Made by a program: the position numbers and the translations under genes. The notes beneath the pieces were generated by a model, which saw only the letters and a list, made by a program, of their open reading frames with translations, ran no database searches and was not told the DNA's origin. This document shows, one piece after another, positions 7,017-13,112 of a stretch of 18,130 nucleotides of DNA (position 1 is the stretch's first letter; each line of letters opens with the position of its first letter). This DNA comes from JASFRS01 sp050114795 (lineage in GTDB: Bacteria; Pseudomonadota; Alphaproteobacteria; Sphingomonadales; CAKZYD01). The stretch covers positions 1 to 18,130 of the forward strand of contig JASFRS010000034.1 in assembly GCA_050114795.1 (NCBI GenBank), in the 5' to 3' direction.

Positions 7017-8608
7017 TGGCAACGGAAAATGGTCAGCGCGGGCGATGGATATCACCCATTACGCTGAGAATTATGGCGGTAAATCTACTGGCGCTTGGCA
7101 TTCTGGGCGGCGGGCTACTTTATCTTGACCAATTCCGTTCCAAAATCATCGATGAACGCGTTAAAGAATTAAACACTCAAAGCCGCATCATTGCCGGTGC
7201 CTTGGGTGAAGCTGCAACTAGTGGTCCTAATGCAGCCGACGTGGATATCGAAAAAGCCCGACAGATATTAGGGCGACTTCTCAGCGATACTGACCTGCGC
7301 GCCAGGCTTTTTACAAATGATGGAGAGCTTATCGCTGATAGTCGCTTCATGTTCCTGGGGCGCTCTGTCATTGCTGCGGAGCTTCCACCACCGGACAAGC
7401 CGAAAACTCTGCGTAAAATGATTTATGACCAAGCCAATATTATTTTGGACTGGATCAGCCGCCGGGCGCCACTAGAGCCTTATACGGAACGCGCCCCACA
7501 AAAAGCTTCCGACTATGAGGAAGTCGTAGAGGCCTTACGGGGCAATGAGAAAACCGTGTTACGGGCGCTTGATTATCAAACAGTCATCGTGTCCGTTGCT
7601 GTCCCTGTGCAAAGCTTTCGTCGGGTACAAGGTGCATTGTTGATTACAGCTGAAACCCGGGATCTCACACGACTTTTAAGACAAGAACGCGGTGCCATAT
7701 TTGAGGTCTTCGGCTTATCCGTAGTTGTGACAATGCTGATGTCGATATTTCTTGCCCGCACAATTGCACGACCAATTCGGCGCTTAAGCCGCGCCGCAGA
7801 TAGGGTGCGTGGTGGATTGGGCCGTGAAGTCCGGCTACCCGATTATGCAGAACGCAGTGACGAAATCGGTGACCTTACACGTTCAATCTCAGAAATGACC
7901 AACGCACTGTATCGCCAAATTGACGCCGTTGAGGGTTTTGCTGCTGATGTGGCGCACGAGCTAAAAAATCCACTTTCCTCCATGCGTTCAGCGATTGAAA
8001 CGGTTGACCGGGCAAAAGAAGAAGATGTGAAACAGCGCCTTCTGGCAATCGTAAAAGAAGACATCGGTCGTCTTGACCGACTTATCAATGATATCTCAGA
8101 CGCTTCACGGTTCGATGCAGAATTTTCACGCGCCAAGATGGAGCGCGTTAATCTCGTACCGCTGCTTGATACGTTGGCAGATATATATGCCTCAACTCGG
8201 CAAGACGGCGTCGCCAAGGTCAAATGGGTTAAGCCAAAAGGGTCTATTTTTGTACGCGGTTTGGAAGACAGGCTCGGTCAAGTCGTTCGTAACATCATCG
8301 ACAATGCCTTATCCTTCACGCCTGCAGACAAACAAGTAACTTTAAGCCTTTCCAAAAAAGGCCATTCCGCCTTTATCGTTATTGAAGATGAGGGACCAGG
8401 TTTGCCGGAGCAAAATGTCGAAAATATTTTCAAGCGATTCTATTCTGAGCGACCTCAAGGGGAGGCTTTTGGCACCCATAGTGGGTTGGGCCTTTCCATT
8501 TCACGACAAATTGTAGAAGCCCACGGCGGCCTGATAAAACCGGAAAATAAGGAACTGAACGGTCAAATAGTCGGCGCACGCTTCATAATCGAGCTTCCGT
8601 TGGCTTGA
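7016..8608 (+). CDS. chvG: Sensor histidine kinase ChvG
   Basis: This inner-membrane sensor kinase phosphorylates ChvI. Starting at the ATG at 7016 it has 530 residues; a TTG three bases earlier is also in frame but unneeded. The order is TM1 (about 18-38), a periplasmic sensing domain (about 40-225), TM2 (about 228-250), a HAMP linker beginning IARPIRRLSR, HisKA with the H-box FAADVAHELKNPLSSMRSAI (His314), and an ATPase domain with N-box NIIDNALSFTP, G1 EDEGPGLPE, F-box IFKRFYSERP and G2 THSGLGLSISRQIVEAHGG. All kinase boxes look intact. In rhizobia the periplasmic domain is held off by ExoR, which is not encoded here. In many alphaproteobacteria hprK follows directly; here a cytochrome gene intervenes. 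Confidence 0.95.
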   Translation: MATENGQRGRWISPITLRIMAVNLLALGILGGGLLYLDQFRSKIIDERVKELNTQSRIIAGALGEAATSGPNAADVDIEKARQILGRLLSDTDLRARLFTNDGELIADSRFMFLGRSVIAAELPPPDKPKTLRKMIYDQANIILDWISRRAPLEPYTERAPQKASDYEEVVEALRGNEKTVLRALDYQTVIVSVAVPVQSFRRVQGALLITAETRDLTRLLRQERGAIFEVFGLSVVVTMLMSIFLARTIARPIRRLSRAADRVRGGLGREVRLPDYAERSDEIGDLTRSISEMTNALYRQIDAVEGFAADVAHELKNPLSSMRSAIETVDRAKEEDVKQRLLAIVKEDIGRLDRLINDISDASRFDAEFSRAKMERVNLVPLLDTLADIYASTRQDGVAKVKWVKPKGSIFVRGLEDRLGQVVRNIIDNALSFTPADKQVTLSLSKKGHSAFIVIEDEGPGLPEQNVENIFKRFYSERPQGEAFGTHSGLGLSISRQIVEAHGGLIKPENKELNGQIVGARFIIELPLA

Positions 8609-8654
8609 CAATCTATCTTTTTTTCTGCTGCATATACACTCTGCCTAAGCATCC

Positions 8655-8680
8655 ACGGGGAAATTCTGGGAACGGGGAAA
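8655..8680 (+). repeat. Two direct ACGGGGAAA repeats upstream of the cytochrome P460 gene
   Basis: ACGGGGAAA occurs at 8655-8663 and again at 8672-8680, starting 17 bases apart, between the chvG stop and the cytochrome gene. Tandem direct sites at this kind of spacing often bind an activator on neighbouring turns of DNA. That use is inferred. Confidence 0.3.
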
Positions 8681-8697
8681 AGTGCCTGGCAGTGGCA

Positions 8698-8714
8698 ATA
8701 TTGACAGTCAATAT
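8698..8714. promoter_or_regulatory. Perfect 17-bp palindrome, candidate operator of the cytochrome P460 gene
   Basis: ATATTGAC-A-GTCAATAT is a perfect dyad with eight-base arms, ending 15 bases before the GGAGGAAT ribosome site (8729-8736). A second dyad, ATCGC-TTTAAT-GCGAT (8713-8728), adjoins it. The arms resemble the TTGAY...RTCAA look of FNR/NnrR-type sites, but the spacing is too short (11 rather than 14 bases across the core), so the regulator is unknown. Confidence 0.5.
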
Positions 8715-8741
8715 CGCTTTAATGCGATGGAGGAATAACAC

Positions 8742-9329
8742 GTGAAAAAAGCAATTGTAGCGGCCTTAGGCCTGCTTGCTGTTTCGTTCTCAGCAGCTTC
8801 TGCTGGCGAAATTGTTCGTGCATCATTCAATGATGATGGCACAGTAAATGCACCGAAAAATTGGCGTTATTGGGTATTTGTCGGTTCTCCCGTCACACCT
8901 CACGCTTTGAACAATGGTCATGCAGGTTTTCCTGAATTCCATAACGTTTATGTTGAGCCAAGTGCTTTCGAATATTGGTCAAAGCACGGCGAATGGGCCG
9001 AAGGTTCACAATTCGTGAAGGAATTGACACTGGTTCGCACCGGTGAAAACTGCCATGAAGACGGTTCTTGTGACGAAGCTTCAGGTCGCGGCTATTTCAA
9101 CGCTGAATTCAGTGGCCTGGAACTGCTGGTTAAAGACAGCAAGCGTTTTGCTGATCAACCCGGCGGCTGGGGCTTCTTTAACTTCGGTCACCATGCACCG
9201 CCTTATGCCGAAACGTCTCCGCTGATGCCGACAGACAAATGCAGCTTCTGTCATGAAGCCAGCGCAGAAACAGACTTCATCTTCACACAATTCTACCCGC
9301 TTCTTCAGGTTTCTAAACCAAGCGAGTAA
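8742..9329 (+). CDS. Cytochrome P460 family protein, secreted c-type haem protein
   Basis: The start is GTG at 8742, with the strong site GGAGGAAT at 8729-8736. A signal peptide (about 1-21, ending ASA-G) sends the protein to the periplasm. The mature chain has the P460 fold markers: PKNWRYWVFVGSPVTP (38-53), VYVEPSAFEYW, VKEL (92-95), VKDSKRFADQPGGWGFFNFG (130-149), the haem motif CSFCH (167-171) and TDFIFTQFYPLL at the end. P460 enzymes oxidise hydroxylamine, while the related cytochrome c'-beta binds NO. K93 of VKEL aligns, from memory, with the haem-crosslinking Lys70 of Nitrosomonas P460, which favours the enzyme type. A loop at 101-116 has two extra cysteines (C104, C110). The gene has its own upstream control elements and terminator, so it is a one-gene unit between chvG and hprK. 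Confidence 0.9.
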   Translation: MKKAIVAALGLLAVSFSAASAGEIVRASFNDDGTVNAPKNWRYWVFVGSPVTPHALNNGHAGFPEFHNVYVEPSAFEYWSKHGEWAEGSQFVKELTLVRTGENCHEDGSCDEASGRGYFNAEFSGLELLVKDSKRFADQPGGWGFFNFGHHAPPYAETSPLMPTDKCSFCHEASAETDFIFTQFYPLLQVSKPSE

Positions 9330-9355
9330 GAAGACGAATAGTCTTATTTGAAGAG

Positions 9356-9388
9356 ACGGCGGTGCCCCAGGCACCGCCGTTTTTCTTT
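9356..9388 (+). terminator. Rho-independent terminator of the cytochrome P460 gene
   Basis: An exact 11-bp stem, ACGGCGGTGCC (9356-9366) with loop CCA and GGCACCGCCGT (9370-9380), is followed by TTTTT and then CTTT. It lies 26 bases after the stop codon. This separates the cytochrome gene from hprK. Confidence 0.93.
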
Positions 9389-9415
9389 GTGCTTTGTCTT
9401 GACCTTATCCATAAA
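9387..9415 (+). promoter_or_regulatory. Possible hprK promoter
   Basis: TTGTGC (9387-9392) and CATAAA (9410-9415) are 17 bases apart between the upstream terminator and the hprK start at 9433. Both boxes are only moderate matches. A promoter is expected here because the terminator should block read-through from the cytochrome gene. Confidence 0.3.
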
Positions 9416-9432
9416 GCCTTCAACATGGGGCT

Positions 9433-9870
9433 ATGGATTTGATTCATGGGAATTGCGTGGCAATCGAAGGCCAGGGTGTTTTAATCCTTGGCCCCAGCGG
9501 ATCCGGGAAGTCGGACCTTAGTCTACGCTTGATTGATGAGGGTGCCCGCCTGGTTGGTGACGACCAAGTCTATATGTTTGAAAAGGACGACGCACTTTTC
9601 GCGCAGGCACCGGAAAAACTTCAGGGTCTGATGGAAGCCCATGGCATTGGTATATTTCAAAACCTGGACTTTATTCAGGAAGCCCCCATAAATCTAGTAG
9701 TTGAACTGACCCCTATTGCGGACATTGAACGACTGCCTCGCAGGAATGTCTTTACCTACGGAAATACTTCTGTATTGCGTATAAAACTAAATGGCTTTGC
9801 CCCATCGACCTGTGCAAAAATCCGAGCAATGTTGAAGGGTGACCTACTACCCCAGGATCAACTGTTATGA
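9433..9870 (+). CDS. hprK: HPr kinase/phosphorylase, short alphaproteobacterial form
   Basis: The protein phosphorylates HPr on its regulatory serine. At 145 residues it has only the catalytic domain, against about 310 in Firmicutes, where an extra N-terminal domain exists; the short form is usual in alphaproteobacteria, so this is not a truncation. It shows IHGNCVAIEGQGVLILGPSG leading into the Walker A GPSGSGKS (20-27), a DD pair at 43-44 expected to include the catalytic aspartate, and GLMEAHGIGIF matching the family signature loop. The target HPr (with a conserved serine) is encoded 1.4 kb downstream. Its stop overlaps the rapZ start (ATGA), so the two are translationally coupled. Confidence 0.93.
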   Translation: MDLIHGNCVAIEGQGVLILGPSGSGKSDLSLRLIDEGARLVGDDQVYMFEKDDALFAQAPEKLQGLMEAHGIGIFQNLDFIQEAPINLVVELTPIADIERLPRRNVFTYGNTSVLRIKLNGFAPSTCAKIRAMLKGDLLPQDQLL

Positions 9871-10745
9871 GCGCAAAGACACGCCTAATTATCGTAACCG
9901 GACTGTCGGGGGCTGGGAAAAGCTCTGCGCTCAAGATTTTTGAGGATTTGGGCTATGAAGTCGTTGATAATCTACCGCCCAGTCTGGTGTCTCGCTTATT
10001 AATGACGCAAGATGACCGCTTAGACCGCCAAAATGCGCGGCCGCTAGCTATAGGCGTGGATAGTCGCACAAGGGCTTTCAGCCAACACCAGGCAGAACGA
10101 CAAATCGCCCGGCTTCGGAAAATGAAAGATGTGGAAAGCCACATTTTATTTTTCGACTGTACAGACGACATCCTAGCCCGGCGCTTTTCTGAAACGAGAC
10201 GGAGACACCCACTTGCTCTCGATCGCCCCATTGCAGATGGTATTGCACGTGAACGGGAAGAGCTGGTTGCCGTCCGGGACTTGGCAGATGCATTAATCGA
10301 CACGTCGGATTTAAGTGTCCATGATTTGCGGGCCAAGCTTGAAGAAAGCTTCACACCAGATCGCCCGATATCCCTGATGATATCCGTACAGTCCTTTGGC
10401 TTTGCCAAGGGTCTGCCTCGGGATGCTGATCTGGTCTTTGACGTCCGTTTTCTTCGCAATCCTCATTATCAGGATGAGTTGCGCCCCCTAACCGGACGTG
10501 ATGAGGCCGTCGCCTCTTATGTACGTTCTGATCCCGATTTCGAAGAGATTTATGGACGAATCCGCGATCTCGTTCAACATTTGCTACCCCGATATAAGGC
10601 AGAAGGTAAATCCTATTTTACCATTGCAGTTGGATGTACAGGTGGCCGCCATCGTTCTGTTTTCGTTGTCGAAAAGCTGGCTCGTGACCTCGAAAACGCG
10701 GACTATAATGTAAAGATTACACACAGGGATACGAAATTCGAATGA
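9867..10745 (+). CDS. rapZ: RapZ family nucleotide-binding protein
   Basis: The protein has 292 residues, close to the 284 of E. coli RapZ (YvcJ in Bacillus). The N-terminal kinase-like domain has Walker A GLSGAGKS (12-19), EVVDNLPPSL, and HILFFDCTDD (92-101). The C-terminal domain carries SFGFAKGLPRDADLVFDVRF, LRNPH and the GCTGGRHRS loop (256-264), which in E. coli lies in the part that binds glucosamine-6-phosphate and small RNAs. The chain ends THRDTKFE and so lacks the basic KRK tail that E. coli RapZ uses for RNA binding. It overlaps hprK by four bases, as in many alphaproteobacteria, which ties it to phosphotransferase control rather than to a known GlmZ-type RNA. Confidence 0.93.
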   Translation: MSAKTRLIIVTGLSGAGKSSALKIFEDLGYEVVDNLPPSLVSRLLMTQDDRLDRQNARPLAIGVDSRTRAFSQHQAERQIARLRKMKDVESHILFFDCTDDILARRFSETRRRHPLALDRPIADGIAREREELVAVRDLADALIDTSDLSVHDLRAKLEESFTPDRPISLMISVQSFGFAKGLPRDADLVFDVRFLRNPHYQDELRPLTGRDEAVASYVRSDPDFEEIYGRIRDLVQHLLPRYKAEGKSYFTIAVGCTGGRHRSVFVVEKLARDLENADYNVKITHRDTKFE

Positions 10746-10800
10746 TGAAAATCGCTAGGATTGCAATTAAGCTGAAGCGTCAAACTTTAGGAGTGGCCCT

Positions 10801-11208
10801 ATGATTGGGTTGGTTTTTGTCACACATGGCCGGTTGGCCGAAGAATTTTTAGCAGCGGTAGAACATGTGGTCGGGCCGCAAAATGCGGTACAGACCATTT
10901 GCATAGGCCCTGATGACGATATGGAAAAACGCCGCGATGAAATTGCTGCCGCCATTGAAGAAGTCGACGAGGGCAAAGGCGTTATCTTACTCACAGATAT
11001 GTTTGGTGGGACCCCCTCCAATCTCGCTACCACTTTGATGGATCGCCCTGATGTGGACGTGATCGCCGGGATTAATCTGCCCATGCTTATTAAATTGGCG
11101 CAAGTCCGCCAAAATGTGACTTTGGATGAAGCCGTCGCCGCAGCAGAAGAATATGGGCATAAATATATCAACGTTGCATCCAAGGTTCTTGCTAGCGATA
11201 GAGCTTAA
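10801..11208 (+). CDS. manX: PTS EIIA component, mannose family
   Basis: This small cytoplasmic phosphocarrier (135 residues) matches the EIIA-Man/fructose domain. It starts MIGLVFVTHGRLAEEF, with His9 in VTHG as the expected phosphorylation site, and contains the family stretch GVILLTDMFGGTPSNLATTL. AGINLPMLIKL follows. Stand-alone copies next to hprK and HPr occur across alphaproteobacteria and act in regulation rather than sugar import; no IIB/IIC/IID genes are present here. The ATG at 10801 has AGGAG (10789-10793) seven bases upstream. The symbol follows Sinorhizobium usage. Confidence 0.93.
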   Translation: MIGLVFVTHGRLAEEFLAAVEHVVGPQNAVQTICIGPDDDMEKRRDEIAAAIEEVDEGKGVILLTDMFGGTPSNLATTLMDRPDVDVIAGINLPMLIKLAQVRQNVTLDEAVAAAEEYGHKYINVASKVLASDRA

Positions 11209-11225
11209 AGGCCCCAAAATATCTT

Positions 11226-11516
11226 ATGAACAAATCGGAACAAACCGACCCCTGCGAGGCTTTGGTCGAAATTGCTAATCGGCGCGGACTTCATGCCCGC
11301 GCATCGGCAAAATTTGTGAAAATCGCTGAAAGCTTCAACGCTGATATCTGCGTCACCAAGGATGGTATTGATGTCCCAGGCACATCTATCATGGGGCTGA
11401 TGCTACTTGCTGCAGCACCAGGCGACAAGATTTCCATTAGAACCAAAGGGCCGGATGCCAAATCGGCTTTGGAAGCCCTCGTCCAGCTTGTCGAACAAAA
11501 ATTCCACGAAGACTGA
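11226..11516 (+). CDS. ptsH: Phosphocarrier protein HPr
   Basis: HPr has 96 residues. It carries NRRGLHARASAKFVKIA with His23, which receives phosphate from enzyme I, and PGTSIMGLMLLAAAPGD with Ser54 at the position phosphorylated by HprK. Both regulatory residues are kept, which fits the linked hprK. A ten-residue N-terminal extension precedes the usual start of the fold. It begins 17 bases after the EIIA stop with no strong ribosome site, so translation may depend on the upstream gene. Enzyme I must be encoded elsewhere. Confidence 0.95.
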   Translation: MNKSEQTDPCEALVEIANRRGLHARASAKFVKIAESFNADICVTKDGIDVPGTSIMGLMLLAAAPGDKISIRTKGPDAKSALEALVQLVEQKFHED

Positions 11517-11556
11517 ATTTCAACAAATAATCGTTCTCAATGCCGCAAAAAGCCTA

Positions 11557-11580
11557 GAATATAAAGATATCTTTATATTC
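11557..11580. promoter_or_regulatory. Perfect 24-bp palindrome upstream of ahcY, candidate methyl-cycle operator
   Basis: The half-site GAATATAAAGAT (11557-11568) is followed at once by its exact inverted copy ATCTTTATATTC (11569-11580), with no mismatch and no spacer. It ends 14 bases before the -35 box of the ahcY promoter. A dyad of this size in front of the gene that clears S-adenosylhomocysteine suggests a dimeric regulator such as an ArsR-type SahR; that identity is inferred from family knowledge. It is unlikely to be a terminator for HPr because it is AT-rich and lacks a T-run. Confidence 0.7.
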
Positions 11581-11594
11581 GAATACGATTTGTC

Positions 11595-11623
11595 TTGAGC
11601 CGCTATCCGGCCGCTGTTATAAG
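11595..11623 (+). promoter_or_regulatory. Sigma70-type promoter of ahcY
   Basis: TTGAGC (-35, 11595-11600) and TATAAG (-10, 11618-11623) have the ideal 17-base spacing, putting the start of transcription near 11630 and leaving a leader of about 37 bases. That is too short for a riboswitch. A GC-rich dyad, GGCCGC (11609-11614) and GCGGCC (11625-11630), brackets the -10 box. Confidence 0.6.
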
Positions 11624-11666
11624 CGCGGCCTGAGAATTTGTTTTGCATTAAGTTGGACCTTAAAAA

Positions 11667-12962
11667 ATGACCTCTTCTACGGATTATAAAGTCAAGGACA
11701 TGAGCCTGGCGGAGTGGGGCCGCAAAGAAATTGAGCTGGCCGAAATTGAAATGCCGGGCCTGATGGCTTTGCGCGAAGAATATGGCGCGAAAAAACCCCT
11801 GAAAGGCGCCCGCATTGCTGGCTGCCTTCACATGACCATTCAAACTGCTGTTTTAATTGAAACGCTGCAAGAACTTGGCGCAGAAGTGCGCTGGTCATCT
11901 TGTAATATCTTCTCCACTCAAGATCATGCTGCCGCAGCCATCGCCGCAACAGGCACACCGGTTTTTGCCTGGAAGGGCGAAACGGACGAAGAATATGAGT
12001 GGTGTATCGACCAAACAATCGAAGGCCCGGATGGCTGGCGCCCCAATATGATTTTGGATGACGGTGGCGACCTCACCCTCATCATGCATGAGCGTTATCC
12101 GGAACTGCTTGAGAATGTGAACGGCGTCTCTGAGGAAACGACAACTGGTGTGCATCGCCTTTATGAAATGGCGAAAGCTGGTACGTTGAAAGTGCCTGCT
12201 ATCAACGTGAATGACAGTGTCACCAAATCCAAATTCGACAATCTTTACGGCTGCCGCGAAAGCTTAGTAGACGCTATTCGTCGTGCAACTGATGTCATGC
12301 TTGCCGGTAAAGTTGCCGTGGTTGCAGGCTTTGGTGATGTCGGCAAAGGCTCCGCCGCTTCTTTGCGCTCAGGCGGTGCCCGCGTTCTGGTCACTGAAAT
12401 TGACCCAATCTGCGCTCTTCAAGCTGCGATGGAAGGCTATGAAGTTGTCACCATGGAAGATGCTGCACCCCTCGGCGATATCTTTGTCACCACCACAGGC
12501 AATATCGATATCATTACCCTTGATCATATGCGGGAAATGAAAGACCGCGCGATTGTCTGCAACATTGGCCATTTTGACAGTGAAATCCAAATCGGTGCAC
12601 TGTCCAATTATAAATGGGATGAAATCAAACCGCAGGTCGACAGTGTTGAATTCCCTGATGGCAAGAAACTCATCGTGCTGGCCAAAGGCCGCCTGGTGAA
12701 TCTGGGCTGCGCCACCGGCCACCCAAGCTTTGTCATGTCCGCATCCTTCACCAATCAGGTGCTTGCGCAGATTGAGCTTTGGAATCACCCGGAACGCTAT
12801 GAACGTCAGGTTTATGTTCTCCCCAAACATCTTGATGAGAAAGTTGCAGCACTTCATCTTGATAAATTGGGCGTCAAACTGACCCAATTGTCCAAGGAAC
12901 AAGCTGATTATATCGGCGTCGGTCAAAACGGACCGTTTAAACCTGAACATTATCGCTATTAA
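11667..12962 (+). CDS. ahcY: Adenosylhomocysteinase
   Basis: AhcY hydrolyses S-adenosylhomocysteine to homocysteine and adenosine, keeping methyltransferases active. The chain of 431 residues is complete. Expected active-site residues are H55 (GCLHMT), D131, E156, K187 and D191 (VNDSVTKSKFDN). The NAD+ site is GFGDVGKG (221-228), and the ending PFKPEHYRY completes the neighbouring subunit's cofactor site. The length matches the mammalian form (432) and lacks the roughly 35-40-residue insert found in many bacterial and plant enzymes. It has its own promoter, an upstream palindrome and a terminator, so it is transcribed alone although it follows HPr. The ribosome site is weak (GGA at 11655-11657). 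Confidence 0.97.
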   Translation: MTSSTDYKVKDMSLAEWGRKEIELAEIEMPGLMALREEYGAKKPLKGARIAGCLHMTIQTAVLIETLQELGAEVRWSSCNIFSTQDHAAAAIAATGTPVFAWKGETDEEYEWCIDQTIEGPDGWRPNMILDDGGDLTLIMHERYPELLENVNGVSEETTTGVHRLYEMAKAGTLKVPAINVNDSVTKSKFDNLYGCRESLVDAIRRATDVMLAGKVAVVAGFGDVGKGSAASLRSGGARVLVTEIDPICALQAAMEGYEVVTMEDAAPLGDIFVTTTGNIDIITLDHMREMKDRAIVCNIGHFDSEIQIGALSNYKWDEIKPQVDSVEFPDGKKLIVLAKGRLVNLGCATGHPSFVMSASFTNQVLAQIELWNHPERYERQVYVLPKHLDEKVAALHLDKLGVKLTQLSKEQADYIGVGQNGPFKPEHYRY

Positions 12963-12980
12963 TCGCGAAAACATGCGATG

Positions 12981-13021
12981 ATAACCCTGGATGGTGACTT
13001 TGCCATCCGGGGTTATTTTTT
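12981..13021 (+). terminator. Rho-independent terminator of ahcY
   Basis: ATAACCCTGGATGG (12981-12994), an eight-base loop, and CCATCCGGGGTTAT (13003-13016) pair over 14 positions with one wobble and run into TTTTTT (13016-13021). It begins 18 bases after the stop codon. Confidence 0.93.
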
Positions 13022-13112
13022 ATGAACCACTTTTTAGCCAAAGCGAGACTCTGGACCTGGCCCATCATTTTCGTGCATGATGAGCCACGCCCATATAATT
13101 GAGGGGGCAAAG

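Noticed and set aside
8605..8638. TTGACA followed by CATATA or TATACA as a P460 promoter
   Set aside because: The spacings are 20 and 22 bases, too long for a good sigma70 promoter, and the -35 overlaps the end of chvG.
9953..10459. Long minus-strand open frame of 168 residues inside rapZ
   Set aside because: It is the Ser/Arg-rich shadow of a well-supported gene on the other strand.
11517..11666. SAH or SAM riboswitch before ahcY
   Set aside because: The predicted leader is only about 37 bases and I see none of the conserved riboswitch elements; the palindrome lies upstream of the promoter and so is not in the RNA.
12369..12974. Minus-strand open frame of 201 residues inside ahcY
   Set aside because: It is antisense to a fully conserved AhcY and has no ribosome site or domain.
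13077..13112. ATG at 13077 as the divL start
   Set aside because: It has no ribosome site, whereas GTG at 13113 has GAGGGGG five bases upstream and begins directly with a hydrophobic leader.
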